A stretch of 64,000 nt of DNA from Paenarthrobacter aurescens. Lineage in GTDB: Bacteria; Actinomycetota; Actinomycetes; Actinomycetales; Micrococcaceae. The notes below the pieces were generated by a model. The model was not told the DNA's origin and did no database searches. It was given only the letters and a program-made list of their open reading frames with translations. The stretch lies in contig NZ_CP157456.1 in the NCBI RefSeq assembly GCF_041549525.1, forward strand, positions 3,162,001 to 3,226,000. The letters run 5' to 3'. Shown one piece after another: positions 10,048 to 19,266 of the stretch (position 1 is its first letter; every line of letters starts with the position of its first letter). The position numbers and the translations under genes were made by a program.

Positions 10048-12135
10048 TTACTTGCGGAAGACCTGCACCACCGAGGGGCGAGGTGCCCGTGCTGCGCCGG
10101 CAGGAGGCGTGGTTCCGGCTGGAACGTAGTCCGGGAAGAAGGAGTTCTGGGCCGCGAACGAGCCGTCTTCACCGGGGTGCTGGACGGCGACGAACACTGT
10201 GCGCTCTTCGTCGTGGATGATGGGTCCGCAGGTTTCGGCATCACGCGGAACAGCGAGGAACTGCTCCACCTTGCCGCGCTCAGGACCTTCCAGGGTGACC
10301 TTGAACAGGCCGTCCGCGTAGCCGATGGTGCCAGGGGCGCCGTCGGTGGAGATCCAGAGGTTGCCCACGGAGTCGAAGGCCACGTTGTCCGGGCAGGAGA
10401 TGGGCGAAACCTTATCCGCCGGGAACCCGGAGAAGTAGGTGGAGGTGTTCTTCGCGGGGTCACCGGCAACCAGCAGAAGGTTCCAGTTGAACTTGGTGCC
10501 TGTCTGCCCGGGTCCTTCGGTGATCTCCACAACGTGGCCGTCACGGTTCAGGTTGCGCGGGTTGACCTCGGTGGCGCTTTCCTTGCCCGGCTTGCCGCGG
10601 TCCGAGTTGTTGGTGCAGGCGACGTAAACCTTGCCCGTGCGGGGGTTCGGCTCTACGTCCTCGCAACGGTCCATCTTGGTGGGGCCAACCTTGTCAGCGG
10701 CCAGGCGGGTGTACACCAATACCTCCGGTACGGTCATGCCGGGCACAGCCGACGTTCCGTTGACCACCAGCGGAAGCCACTCGCCGGTGCCATCAAAGGC
10801 GCCGTCCGCGGGGAGCTTGCCGGTGCCGTCGATGTCCGCGGGAGAGTCGCCCGTGAAGCGGGCAACGTAAAGATCGCCTTCGGAAAGGAGGCTCATGTTG
10901 TTCTTGCGGGCTTCCTTGGAGTCACCGGCCTGGTACTTGCCCTTGGAAACAAACTTGTACAGGTAGTCAAAGCGTTCGTCGTCGCCCATGTAGGCCACTA
11001 CATGACCTGACGGGGCAACAATCACGTTGGCGCCTTCGTGCTTGAAGCGGCCCATGGCGGAGTGCTTCTTAGGGGTGGAGGTGGGGTCGAAGGGGTCCAC
11101 CTCAACGATCCAGCCAAAGCGGTTGGTCTCGTTGGCGTAACCGGCGTTGCGGGTATCGAAACGCGGCTCGTCGAGCTCCCACTTGCGGGTGGTCGCCTTG
11201 GCGGTGATGCCGTAGCGCTTGTCGCCGTCACTGGTGCCCGGGGCGGCGAAGTAGCCGTTGAAGTTCTCTTCACCGGAGAGGATGGTTCCCCACGGGGTGG
11301 TTCCACCTGCGCAGTTGCCCAGTGTGCCCTTGATCCAGCGCCCGGCGGGATCCTCAATGGTCTTGACCAGGTTGGTGCCGGCTGCGGGTCCGGTGAGTTC
11401 GTAGACAGTGTCTGTGAGGAAGCGTCGGTTCAGCGGTGCGCCCTGAACGTAGCTCCACGGCTTGTTCTTGTTCTTGCGCTCGAGTTCAACCACGGCCAAA
11501 CCATGCCCGGCGCGACCGATTGCCCGCGCTTCGGCGGGGTCGAAACCCTCGGGGAGCATGATGTTCTCGTTGGTGTACTCATGGTTGCTGAACAGCACGG
11601 CACGGCGATCCTTGGAACCGGGAATCGGCAGGATATCCGTGTAGTCGTTGTTGTAGCCGAACTGGCGGGCCTGTGCTGCGGCGGTCTGGGCATTGAGGTC
11701 AAAGGCGGGCGAGTCAGCGAAGAGGGGATCTCCCCAGCGGATAATCGGCTTCCAGTCGAATCCCTCGGGCACGGTAAAGGCATCCACCGCTGCGTCCACG
11801 GGCTTGATCGCCGTGAACTTGAGCTTGGATTTCTCAAAGCCCTTCTTTGCAGCATCGGAAAGGCCATTACCCGAGTCGGCCACGGCGACGTCGCCACCAT
11901 TTACAGCGCCACCGAGGACGATCGCCAGCGCCCCTGCGGCACCGAGCCCCAGGGCTGCGCGGCGGGACATGGCAGTTGAGGCGATATCGCGGAAGTATCC
12001 GTTGGCGCTGGTGTTGCAGACATCACCTGAACAGGCGTTGTCGCACTTCAAAGCACACGTGACGGCGCTGCGCTTGCCTTTGGTGTGGCCGAGCATGGGG
12101 AGCAGCGGAAGCGTGCGTCCGGTGGTTTCAGACAT
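10048..12135 (-). CDS. PhoX family (DUF839) secreted phosphatase
   Basis: A 695-residue protein of the PhoX/DUF839 family, calcium-dependent phosphatases that release phosphate outside the cell. An unusually long N-terminal extension with four cysteines (about 27, 31, 35, 40) precedes a twin-arginine-type signal, SRRAALGLGAAG (from residue 57). Family motifs include NHEYTNENIM, a glycine-rich CAGGTTPWGTILSGEENFNGYF and the C-terminal GNLWISTDGAPG. No phosphate regulator gene adjoins it. It ends at 10048, next to the 32-bp repeats. The family name is secure; the substrate is inferred. Confidence 0.9.
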   Translation of the reverse strand: MSETTGRTLPLLPMLGHTKGKRSAVTCALKCDNACSGDVCNTSANGYFRDIASTAMSRRAALGLGAAGALAIVLGGAVNGGDVAVADSGNGLSDAAKKGFEKSKLKFTAIKPVDAAVDAFTVPEGFDWKPIIRWGDPLFADSPAFDLNAQTAAAQARQFGYNNDYTDILPIPGSKDRRAVLFSNHEYTNENIMLPEGFDPAEARAIGRAGHGLAVVELERKNKNKPWSYVQGAPLNRRFLTDTVYELTGPAAGTNLVKTIEDPAGRWIKGTLGNCAGGTTPWGTILSGEENFNGYFAAPGTSDGDKRYGITAKATTRKWELDEPRFDTRNAGYANETNRFGWIVEVDPFDPTSTPKKHSAMGRFKHEGANVIVAPSGHVVAYMGDDERFDYLYKFVSKGKYQAGDSKEARKNNMSLLSEGDLYVARFTGDSPADIDGTGKLPADGAFDGTGEWLPLVVNGTSAVPGMTVPEVLVYTRLAADKVGPTKMDRCEDVEPNPRTGKVYVACTNNSDRGKPGKESATEVNPRNLNRDGHVVEITEGPGQTGTKFNWNLLLVAGDPAKNTSTYFSGFPADKVSPISCPDNVAFDSVGNLWISTDGAPGTIGYADGLFKVTLEGPERGKVEQFLAVPRDAETCGPIIHDEERTVFVAVQHPGEDGSFAAQNSFFPDYVPAGTTPPAGAARAPRPSVVQVFRK

Positions 12136-12163
12136 GGGGGTAGACCTTCCAGAGGGTGTACGA

Positions 12164-12192
12164 GGTTCCCGCTGAGCCTTTCAGCGGAACCC
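12164..12192 (-). terminator. hairpin after menC
   Basis: Inverted repeat GGTTCCCGCTGA / TCAGCGGAACC with a 5-nt loop, between the menC stop and the start of the PhoX gene. It probably separates the two transcripts. No T tract follows. Confidence 0.5.
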
Positions 12193-12213
12193 AAAATTGA
12201 GAGGTCTCTCTGG

Positions 12214-13230
12214 TTAAGACCCGGTGAACAAACCGTGCTGGTTTCGCACTAACACTGTGTGCACGCGGCGTAGCCGGTCCAGCCACCAGTCCCTGCGCTC
12301 CCCCGGTGCCGCGTACTGCTCAAGCAGTCCCGGATCGGCAACGGCCTCACGCAAGCCGATGGCGCCGTCGTCGGCCACTAAGGGGCGGAGCGTGATGTCA
12401 GAGGCGAAGAGTGAAACTGTGCCAAGGCCGCAGGCATAGGGAAGGGACGGCAGAGCCGCTGCGAGCGCCAATCCGGCACGGATTCCCACGGAAGTATCCA
12501 ATGCGGAACTTACGACGGCGGGCAGCCCGGCCTGCTTCACAATGTCCAGCGCCCGGGCGACTCCCCCGAGAGGTGCCACCTTGACCACGATCAGGTCAGC
12601 CGCGCCGGCCCGTGCAACGCGAAGGGGGTCCTCTTCCTTACGGACGCTCTCATCCGCGGCGATGAGGACCGGCGTTCCCGCTTCACCTAACCGACGGCGG
12701 ACTTCGGCCAGGCCCTCAATGGTGGGAACGGGTTGTTCTGCATATTCCAGGCCAACCGCGGAGAGTTTGCCAAGCGCTTCCACAGCCTGATCCATGTCCC
12801 ATCCCCCGTTGGCGTCCACCCGGATGGCTGCCTCAGGCAAGGCATTGCGTACTGCATGTACTCGCGCGAGATCGTCCTCCAACGACTGTCCCCGCTCCGC
12901 GACTTTGATCTTGACGGCGTCAACCCGCCCGAACCGCGCCAGCACCTCAGGCACGCGGTCTGCTGGGACGGCGGGAACTGTGGCGTTGACCGGGATCGTG
13001 TCCCGCAATGGGGCGGGGAAACCAAGCCAGCCCGCTTCACAAGCTGAGGCCAGCCAGCGGGAGGATTCGTCGTCGTCGTACTCGGGGAAGGGACAGAACT
13101 CACCCCAGCCCAATGGTCCTCGCAAGAGGAGGGTCTCGCGCTCCATGATGCCGCGGAATTTCACGCGCATGGGCAGCGAGACTACATGGGCGGAATCGAG
13201 GAGTTCTTCAAGGGAGGGAAGTGCAGGCAT
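12214..13230 (-). CDS. menC: o-succinylbenzoate synthase MenC
   Basis: Enolase-superfamily dehydratase that makes o-succinylbenzoate from SHCHC in menaquinone synthesis. I chose ATG 13230 (338 residues); an in-frame start at 13257 adds nine residues not needed by the family. Catalytic and metal residues appear in order: the KxK lysines in DAVKIKVAERG, then RVDANGGWD, EQPVP, IAADESV and the second lysine in VVKVAPLGG. The gene stands alone between a hypothetical gene and PhoX, with a hairpin behind it. Confidence 0.92.
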   Translation of the reverse strand: MPALPSLEELLDSAHVVSLPMRVKFRGIMERETLLLRGPLGWGEFCPFPEYDDDESSRWLASACEAGWLGFPAPLRDTIPVNATVPAVPADRVPEVLARFGRVDAVKIKVAERGQSLEDDLARVHAVRNALPEAAIRVDANGGWDMDQAVEALGKLSAVGLEYAEQPVPTIEGLAEVRRRLGEAGTPVLIAADESVRKEEDPLRVARAGAADLIVVKVAPLGGVARALDIVKQAGLPAVVSSALDTSVGIRAGLALAAALPSLPYACGLGTVSLFASDITLRPLVADDGAIGLREAVADPGLLEQYAAPGERRDWWLDRLRRVHTVLVRNQHGLFTGS

Positions 13231-13291
13231 ATTGCCACTGTACCGGCGGCCTTCCACCTGGAATGCAGGGCAATTCGGCTATGTGGAAAAG

Positions 13292-13894
13292 TCACTCGTC
13301 CCAGTACTTCCGGACTCCTGCCAAGGCTTCAGCGAGCTGCTCCCAGGACAGGGAAAGGGTGCTTTCCGGTATTCCCAATGCCTGCCAGCGCACCACCAGC
13401 GTGGTGTCTTCCATTGGCAACGGCCACAACCAGTACCGTCCGGAGAACTGGACGAACTCGGAATTATTGCTTCCTCCGCCGCCTCCCAGAGTGGTCAATA
13501 CGGGGCCGGTGACGTGGGCGTCGTTGAACGCTGACGGCCGGTGGATAGCTGCCACAGCACTGCGTCCGTCCGCGTAGGCCACACCCACTTCCAATCCTGT
13601 CCGGGTATCAAGGCTGGACCGGGGATGGTTGTAGCTCTCCTCCACCACCTCACGCCATTGCTGGTCCGATTCACTGCCCCGCTGCACTGACCACACCAAA
13701 TCCAGCAGGCACCCTGTGGAGTAAACCTCCACAAGTTTCAGCACCACCACCATCTGCGGGCTCTTGTGCACAAACCCGCCAACGCGCGCTATGCCCGGCA
13801 GCTCGTCCGACGGCGGCCCGAACCATCCGGGCTGGGCCGGCTGCGGTTCGCGCGGCTGAGCGGGAGGCTCAGGGAGGTCATCGAAGAAGCTCAT
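13292..13894 (-). CDS. conserved hypothetical protein, proline-rich N terminus
   Basis: About 200 residues from the start MSFFDDLPEPP (ATG at 13894); a longer frame to 13957 looks non-coding. Residues 8-35 are rich in proline and glutamine, then comes a globular part with LGGGGGSNNSEFVQFSGRYWLWPLPM and a tryptophan-rich ending (LSWEQLAEALAGVRKYWDE). No signal peptide or membrane segment is visible. The layout resembles actinobacterial proteins of unknown function. It is transcribed away from the next gene, whose start is 103 bp upstream. No function is assigned. Confidence 0.7.
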   Translation of the reverse strand: MSFFDDLPEPPAQPREPQPAQPGWFGPPSDELPGIARVGGFVHKSPQMVVVLKLVEVYSTGCLLDLVWSVQRGSESDQQWREVVEESYNHPRSSLDTRTGLEVGVAYADGRSAVAAIHRPSAFNDAHVTGPVLTTLGGGGGSNNSEFVQFSGRYWLWPLPMEDTTLVVRWQALGIPESTLSLSWEQLAEALAGVRKYWDE

Positions 13895-13997
13895 GGCTCC
13901 ATCCTTACACCGCCATAAAAGGACCGGGAGGGTTTCATGGCAAGCGAGAGGCCGCAATCACGATATTCTCAGAACCACGACTCAATGCGGGGGAATA

Positions 13998-14651
13998 ATG
14001 ACTCAATCAATGCCAGGTTCCACGACGCCTCCGGGCTGGTACCCGGACCCTTCGGACCCACGTTTCGTCCGCTGGTGGGACGGACGGGCCTGGACAGCAC
14101 AACAAGCGCCGGCCCAGTTCCAAGGACAGTTCCAGGGGCAGGGACAGTTTCAGCCACCTGTTCAGGTGCCCCGTCCCAAGCTCAGCCCGGAAACTCCCGT
14201 GTACAACCCTTTCATTTGGGCGATCACTTTGTTGCCTCTGCTCTCCGTGCTGCTCCTGCTGACCTGGCAGCCGGAATTCCGAATGATCACCACCCGGCAG
14301 GGCGTCACCACCATGGATCCTTTCTCCATGTACACCCCCGGCTACTTCCTGCTCATGGGCGCAGGCTTCCTGTCCTACGGCCTCTCTGTCTTGTTCGCTT
14401 TCCTGGACCGTCAGCGCCTGCTCAAGTCCGGCGTCGTCCGTCCGTTCCACTGGGCCTGGGCGTTCCTTAGCGCCGTTGTCTACTTAATCGGCCGCTCGGT
14501 GATCGTCAACAAGGTGGCTCCCAAGCGTGGACTGTGGCCTGTGTGGGCCACCATCGCTGTGTTTGTCATCAGCATGGTGATTACGGGCATTTGGATGTCC
14601 AACTTCATGCAATCCATGTACTCCCAGTTGGGCTACTCAGTTTCGACTTAG
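13998..14651 (+). CDS. DUF2510 membrane protein
   Basis: A 217-residue protein starting at ATG 13998 (preceded by GCGGGGGAAT). The N-terminal DUF2510 module shows PPGWYPDPSDPRFVRWWDGRAW, described here as the GWYPDP and RWWDG motifs (about residues 11-30). A glutamine-rich linker and about four hydrophobic segments follow (about 72-90, 118-140, 158-175, 190-210). The domain is common in actinobacterial membrane proteins and its role is not known. The gene ends 78 bp before the LacI regulator but is separated from it by an operator-like site. Confidence 0.8.
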   Translation: MTQSMPGSTTPPGWYPDPSDPRFVRWWDGRAWTAQQAPAQFQGQFQGQGQFQPPVQVPRPKLSPETPVYNPFIWAITLLPLLSVLLLLTWQPEFRMITTRQGVTTMDPFSMYTPGYFLLMGAGFLSYGLSVLFAFLDRQRLLKSGVVRPFHWAWAFLSAVVYLIGRSVIVNKVAPKRGLWPVWATIAVFVISMVITGIWMSNFMQSMYSQLGYSVST

Positions 14652-14677
14652 CCTGGGGGGTTGGTGACAGACCGCAT

Positions 14678-14693
14678 CCTCACACGCGTTAGG
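14678..14693. promoter_or_regulatory. LacI-type operator upstream of its own gene
   Basis: CCTCACACGCGTTAGG matches the perfect palindrome at 20695-20710 (CCTAACACGTGTTAGG) at 14 of 16 positions. It lies 37 bp upstream of the lacI-type start codon, so it likely mediates autoregulation. Confidence 0.7.
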
Positions 14694-14729
14694 TAGACTG
14701 CTGACTAATCGGCAGGAGAGGACAACACC

Positions 14730-15782
14730 ATGAACCGCAAGGCCACCGCACTGGACGTCGCCAAGAAGGCGGGCGTCTCCAGGAGTGCGGTCTCGCTGGT
14801 TCTGAATGGACGCGGCGACGGCAATGTTGCCAAGGAAAGCCAGGACCGGATCCGGCAGGCTGCTCTGGAGTTGAACTACTCCCCCAACGCCATTGCCCTG
14901 AGTTTGAGGAACCAGCGGTCCCGCGTGATCGGGATCCTCTCCGACGAAGTGGTGGTCAGCCCCTTTGACGGCAACATTATTGGCGGCGCCGACGACGTCG
15001 CCCGCGCCCGTGGTTTCGTCACCGTGGTGATGGACACCGAGCGCGATGCCGCGAGGGATGCGAGCGCTATTGAAACTCTTTTGGACCGGCAGGTTGATGG
15101 GCTTATGTACGTCACTGTCGGCCTGAAACCTATCGAGATCCCGCACGGCATGCTCCGCGTCCCCTCGGTCCTGGCCAACTGCTACGACGACCAGCCCCAA
15201 CCACAGCTGCATCACGTCATTCCGGACGAGGTCACGGGTGGAAGAGAAGCCACTGAGCACTTGTTGGAGCTGGGCCACCAGGACATTGCCCTGCTTGCCG
15301 GGTCAGAGGATTCGCCGGCAGCGCCACTGCGGGTTCAGGGCTACCGGGATGCGCACGCCGCGGCTGGCATCTCTGTGCGGAACGACAGGATCTTCATGGC
15401 CGGTTGGGACATCGACGCCGGCTTCGGCGGTGCCATGAAACTGCTCGACGGCGTGTCCCCGGTTGAGCGGCCCACGGCCATCATGTGCGCGAACGACCGC
15501 CTGGCAGTAGGGGTGACCCTCGCCGCAGCGCGCTTGGGGCTCCGTGTCCCTGAGGACCTGTCCGTCATGGGCTACGACGATGAAACCAGGATCGCCGACA
15601 CCATGGTCCCCTCCCTCACAACCATGGCGTTGCCCCTTCGGGAAATTGGCCGCGCCGCCATGACCACGCTGCTGGACGCGATCGAGGGCACGGGCGAAGC
15701 AGGTAGTGGGACTCCTGTCGAAACGATGGTCCCCTGCCGTTTGGTGGTTCGCGAGTCCACCGGCCCCGTGCCGACTCGCTGA
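14730..15782 (+). CDS. LacI family transcriptional repressor of the fructoside locus
   Basis: A 350-residue repressor. The N-terminal helix-turn-helix begins TALDVAKKAGVSRSAVS (about 5-21) and is followed by the hinge helix with NYSPNAIALSLR. The effector domain is periplasmic-binding-protein-like, with GYDDETRIADTMVPSLTT near the C terminus. It is convergent with a GH32/ABC operon whose promoter carries two matching operators. It probably represses that operon and itself until a fructoside or its product is present. The ligand is inferred from the neighbouring hydrolase. Confidence 0.92.
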   Translation: MNRKATALDVAKKAGVSRSAVSLVLNGRGDGNVAKESQDRIRQAALELNYSPNAIALSLRNQRSRVIGILSDEVVVSPFDGNIIGGADDVARARGFVTVVMDTERDAARDASAIETLLDRQVDGLMYVTVGLKPIEIPHGMLRVPSVLANCYDDQPQPQLHHVIPDEVTGGREATEHLLELGHQDIALLAGSEDSPAAPLRVQGYRDAHAAAGISVRNDRIFMAGWDIDAGFGGAMKLLDGVSPVERPTAIMCANDRLAVGVTLAAARLGLRVPEDLSVMGYDDETRIADTMVPSLTTMALPLREIGRAAMTTLLDAIEGTGEAGSGTPVETMVPCRLVVRESTGPVPTR

Positions 15783-15783
15783 T

Positions 15784-15925
15784 ACCCACGTTGCGGGGCC
15801 CGCTCTGCGCCCCAAACCAAACCCCAAACCCGCAAAGCAGGCCCCACAACGCACCCCCACCCACGTTGCGAGGCCCACTCTGCGCCCCAAACCAAACCCC
15901 AAGCCCGCAAAGCAGGCCCCACAAC
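15784..15925. repeat. two tandem 75-bp units, each an imperfect inverted repeat
   Basis: Units begin ACCCACGTTGCG at 15784 and 15859. Within each unit CGTTGCGGGGCC is mirrored by GGCCCCACAACG with one mismatch, giving a stem of about 12 bp round a loop rich in CCAAACC. The block separates convergent genes and may act as a bidirectional terminator. Confidence 0.75.
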
Positions 15926-15949
15926 GGAAGTACGACGCCGGCCTGCCGC

Positions 15950-17389
15950 CTACGCCGGGAGCGTCAACTCCCACACGTCGGCGGTCGCGCCCGTGGGCAA
16001 GGTGAGCTGCCAGCCCTCTCCCGGAGCGGGGTATGCCCTGAGGGTGGTGGCCACTGAACCCGAACGGTATACCTCTACCAGGGATGCATCGATGAAGATC
16101 CGCAATTCCTCGCCCGGAGCCACAGTCCCCGAGTAGACCACCTGGGAGTCGGCACCCAAACCAAGCACCAACTCCACGGACCTGGCACCGGCCCCGGGAT
16201 CAGCACCAGCACCACCCCGCACCAGCACTTCAGCAAAGCCCGGAACCACCACGGAACCAGCGGAACCGGCAGCCACCGAAGCCCCACGATACGCCTCAAC
16301 CTCGGGCGCAGGAGTCACCACCAGTGCCCCGTCAGCCACGGACAGAACGCGGGGATGGGTCAGCACACCGGACCACCCGGCGTCGTCGATTTCCTCCTGG
16401 GTCCGGCCCCGGCGGCCATCGCGCCCGGGACCTTCGTTGGCCCAACCCCACAGCAGCGCAGCAGGCTCAGCAGCGGCAGCATCAGGATCAGGATCATCAA
16501 CATCAGCTGAACCATAAGCGAGCTGCACAATCTGCGGGGCGTAGAAGTCACGGCCGAAATCGGACTTCCCACCGGAGGAGGGCTCAAAAACCGGCAACCC
16601 GGTCTCAGGGTCTGCGGACAGGGAGCCGATCAGGTGCCCTACACCGTTGGCGTGCTCGTGGTCGTCGCCGGAGAGCCACAGGGAGAACATCATCACCCAG
16701 GCAGAGCCACCCGAAGCTGAGGGTACTTCCACCAGCTGCGGGCATTCCCAAATCTCAGCGGGCGTATGCTCGGCAGCAACAGGGTGGGCAGTGGTCAGCC
16801 AGATCCCCTTGTACTCCCAGGAATTCATGTAGGACACGGAGTACAGCAGCAAGGCGGCGCGTCCGTCGGCAAGACCCGCCCCCTGCATGGCGTAACGTGC
16901 ACCGCCAAACAAGAAAATAAAAGGGTCCCGCACAGCCGTAACCATGGGATCCTCAGGCATTGACGCAGCAACGTGCCCGTCCTGCTCCCAGGAAACAAGA
17001 TCGGCGGAGCCGCGGGCGATCACCACTTGCGAGTGCCCGCCGTGGTCCTGGACACCCGAATAGCACGCGGTGGGCACGCCATCATCCAAGGTCACCACGC
17101 CGGTCCAGCATCCGGCGGAGTCGGGCCCGCCAACCTGCGGCACAAGGGCCACAGGGTGCTCTTCCCAGCGCACCAGGTCAGGAGAGCTCACGTGCCCCCA
17201 CTGGATTTGTGAGTGCCGCGCGGACAGGGGGTTGTACTGGAAGAACACGTGATAGCGGCCGTTGATGTAGCTGACGCCGTTGGGATCGTTGATCCAGCCT
17301 TGTGCCGGCCGCGGGTGGAAGCGTGGGAACGCAGGATCCGGGTGCATCGAAGCGGAGACAAGGGAGGAAGAGAGTGCAAGGTCCGTCAA
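15950..17389 (-). CDS. glycoside hydrolase family 32 (beta-fructosidase/sucrose hydrolase)
   Basis: Hydrolyses terminal beta-fructosyl bonds (sucrose, inulin- or levan-type oligosaccharides). I place the start at TTG 17389 because AAAGGGG sits at the right distance before it; a TTG at 17404 is also in frame. Family landmarks are present: WINDPNG with the nucleophile Asp (about residue 35), the transition-state Asp in RDPFIF, and the acid/base Glu in IWECPQL. No signal peptide is evident, so the enzyme is probably cytoplasmic and acts on imported sugar. It is the last gene of the operon headed by the sugar-binding protein. A run of GADPGAGARS-like low complexity marks the C-terminal sandwich domain. 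Confidence 0.9.
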   Translation of the reverse strand: MTDLALSSSLVSASMHPDPAFPRFHPRPAQGWINDPNGVSYINGRYHVFFQYNPLSARHSQIQWGHVSSPDLVRWEEHPVALVPQVGGPDSAGCWTGVVTLDDGVPTACYSGVQDHGGHSQVVIARGSADLVSWEQDGHVAASMPEDPMVTAVRDPFIFLFGGARYAMQGAGLADGRAALLLYSVSYMNSWEYKGIWLTTAHPVAAEHTPAEIWECPQLVEVPSASGGSAWVMMFSLWLSGDDHEHANGVGHLIGSLSADPETGLPVFEPSSGGKSDFGRDFYAPQIVQLAYGSADVDDPDPDAAAAEPAALLWGWANEGPGRDGRRGRTQEEIDDAGWSGVLTHPRVLSVADGALVVTPAPEVEAYRGASVAAGSAGSVVVPGFAEVLVRGGAGADPGAGARSVELVLGLGADSQVVYSGTVAPGEELRIFIDASLVEVYRSGSVATTLRAYPAPGEGWQLTLPTGATADVWELTLPA

Positions 17390-17419
17390 CGGAACCCCTT
17401 TCAAACGATGAGAAAGAAA

Positions 17420-18292
17420 CTATTTGCCCGTGCCTGCGGTGAGCCCGTCCTGCAGCGCACGCTGGCCGAACATGAACACCACCAGCGCGGGAATCATGGA
17501 CAGGACAACGCCGGCCAGGACTACGGAGATGCTTCCGGTCCCGAGGTTGCCTTGGAGTGAGACCAACCCCAGCGGCAGCGTGAAGTTCTGCTCGGAGATG
17601 GTCATGATCAGTGGCCTGAAGAACTCGTTCCAGTGGAAGTTGAACGCCAGGATGCCCACGATCGCCAGGCCCGGCATGGCCAGCGGCGCGTACACGGAAC
17701 GGAACGTCCGCCAGGGTGATGCGCCGTCAATCGCGGCCGCTTCAGCGAGCTCACCGGGCAACCCCATGAAGTACTGGCGCATCAGAAAGGTGCCGAACGC
17801 CGTCGGGATGGCCGGAATGATCAGCGCCAGCAGTGTGTCAGAGAGCCCAACGCCGCGGATGAGCATGAACACGGGAACTATGGTGACCTGCGCGGGCACC
17901 ATCATGGTGGCGAGCACAATCGAGAACAGTGCGCCGCGTCCGCGGAAGCGAAGGTGTGCAAAGGCGTAGCCGGCCAAGGCGGCCGTGATCATTTGCCCCA
18001 CTGCGATCAGACCGGTTACCAGCGCGCTGTTCAGCACCAGCAGCACGATGTTGAGTTGCTTGAACACCTGCTCGTAAGAGGTGAAGTCCGGGTTCAGGGG
18101 AAGGAAGGCCGGCGGTAGTTGGAAGGATTCCGACGGCGGTCGCAGGGAGGTGGACAGCGTCCACAGCACCGGGCCCAGGATGAAGACGGACGCGATCAGC
18201 AAGACGACGATGCGGACGGCCACTGACCAGTCGCGCTTCTTCCGCTTCACTACAGGCGCCGTGGTAGTGACACGTTCTTGAATGGTAGTCAT
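17420..18292 (-). CDS. carbohydrate ABC transporter permease (MalG type)
   Basis: A 290-residue inner-membrane protein from ATG 18292. It has six predicted membrane segments, the first at about residues 27-47, and the EAA loop ELAEAAAIDGASPWRTFRSV. It pairs with the MalF-type permease immediately upstream (8 bp gap). The longer open frame to 18589 runs through the end of that upstream gene in another frame and is not real. It lies before the GH32 gene in the same operon. Confidence 0.93.
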   Translation of the reverse strand: MTTIQERVTTTAPVVKRKKRDWSVAVRIVVLLIASVFILGPVLWTLSTSLRPPSESFQLPPAFLPLNPDFTSYEQVFKQLNIVLLVLNSALVTGLIAVGQMITAALAGYAFAHLRFRGRGALFSIVLATMMVPAQVTIVPVFMLIRGVGLSDTLLALIIPAIPTAFGTFLMRQYFMGLPGELAEAAAIDGASPWRTFRSVYAPLAMPGLAIVGILAFNFHWNEFFRPLIMTISEQNFTLPLGLVSLQGNLGTGSISVVLAGVVLSMIPALVVFMFGQRALQDGLTAGTGK

Positions 18293-18300
18293 GGCGGGCC

Positions 18301-19266
18301 TTACTGGTAGAAGACGAATCGTTTGCTGAGCCGGAACTGCGCGGCGGTGATGGCCATGATGATCAGCGTCAGGATCACTCCAATGGCCGAGGCCTGGCCG
18401 AACTCGAGGCGCTGGAATGCGGACTCGAAGATGACCATCACGGCTGTGCGCGTTGAGTCTCCGGGTCCACCGCGTGTCAGCACGTAGGGCTGATCGAACA
18501 CTTGCAGCGCGTTGATGATGGCCATGACCGAGGCCACCAACGTGGTGGGGCTCAGCAACGGCAGCGTGACGAACCAGTGCTTGCGCCAACCCGTGGCCCC
18601 ATCAATGGACGCGGCCTCGTACGTCTCCACCGGAATGGAGGCAAGGCCACCGATGAACAGCAGGAATGAGAACCCGAAGTTCTGCCACACGTACACAAGA
18701 ATCACGACGGCGGCGGACCCGGTTGGCGTTGTCAGCCAGGGAACCGCTGGGATGCCCACGATGGAAAGCAACCAGTTCACCACGCCGAATTGCTCGTTGA
18801 AGAGGTACCGCATGAAGATGGAGACCGACGCCGCGGAGAGGATCAGCGGGAAGAAGAATGCTGAACGGAAGAACACCCTGAGCCAGGCCGGGAGCTTCTC
18901 TTGGACCATGATCGCCAGGCCAAGTGCCAGTCCGAGCTGGAGGGCCACAGCTACCACCACAAACACGATGGTGTTCAGGAATGACACCCGGACGGTGGGG
19001 TCTTGTACTACCTCTGCAAAGTTGTCGAAACCCACGAATGTTGGCGCCGAGATGATGTCCCAGCGGAAGAATGCCAACGCGATCGAAGCGATGATCGGCA
19101 GCAGGGTGAAGATGCCCATGCCCACGATGGTGGGGGCAAGGAAGGCCCAGGGAAGCCAGCGTTGTTGCACGCGGCCGCGCTTGGATCCTTGCACGTTTTT
19201 GTGGACGGCCTGGCGACGGCCCGGCTCGCTCCCCGTTCCTGTTGGCGTACTGGTTGCGGTGCTCAT
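18301..19266 (-). CDS. carbohydrate ABC transporter permease (MalF type)
   Basis: A 321-residue permease with a charged cytoplasmic N terminus of about 40 residues before the first membrane helix (WAFLAPTIVGMGIFTLLPII). The EAA loop reads YEAASIDGATGWRKHW. Its start overlaps the stop of the binding-protein gene by 4 bp, indicating translational coupling. No ATPase gene is present in the locus, so a shared MsiK-like ATPase encoded elsewhere is presumably used, as in many actinobacterial sugar importers. Confidence 0.93.
   Translation of the reverse strand: MSTATSTPTGTGSEPGRRQAVHKNVQGSKRGRVQQRWLPWAFLAPTIVGMGIFTLLPIIASIALAFFRWDIISAPTFVGFDNFAEVVQDPTVRVSFLNTIVFVVVAVALQLGLALGLAIMVQEKLPAWLRVFFRSAFFFPLILSAASVSIFMRYLFNEQFGVVNWLLSIVGIPAVPWLTTPTGSAAVVILVYVWQNFGFSFLLFIGGLASIPVETYEAASIDGATGWRKHWFVTLPLLSPTTLVASVMAIINALQVFDQPYVLTRGGPGDSTRTAVMVIFESAFQRLEFGQASAIGVILTLIIMAITAAQFRLSKRFVFYQ

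Noticed and set aside
9943..11979. Long plus-strand frames opposite the PhoX gene
   Set aside because: They run through the 32-bp repeats and antisense to a well-conserved family, so they are shadows.
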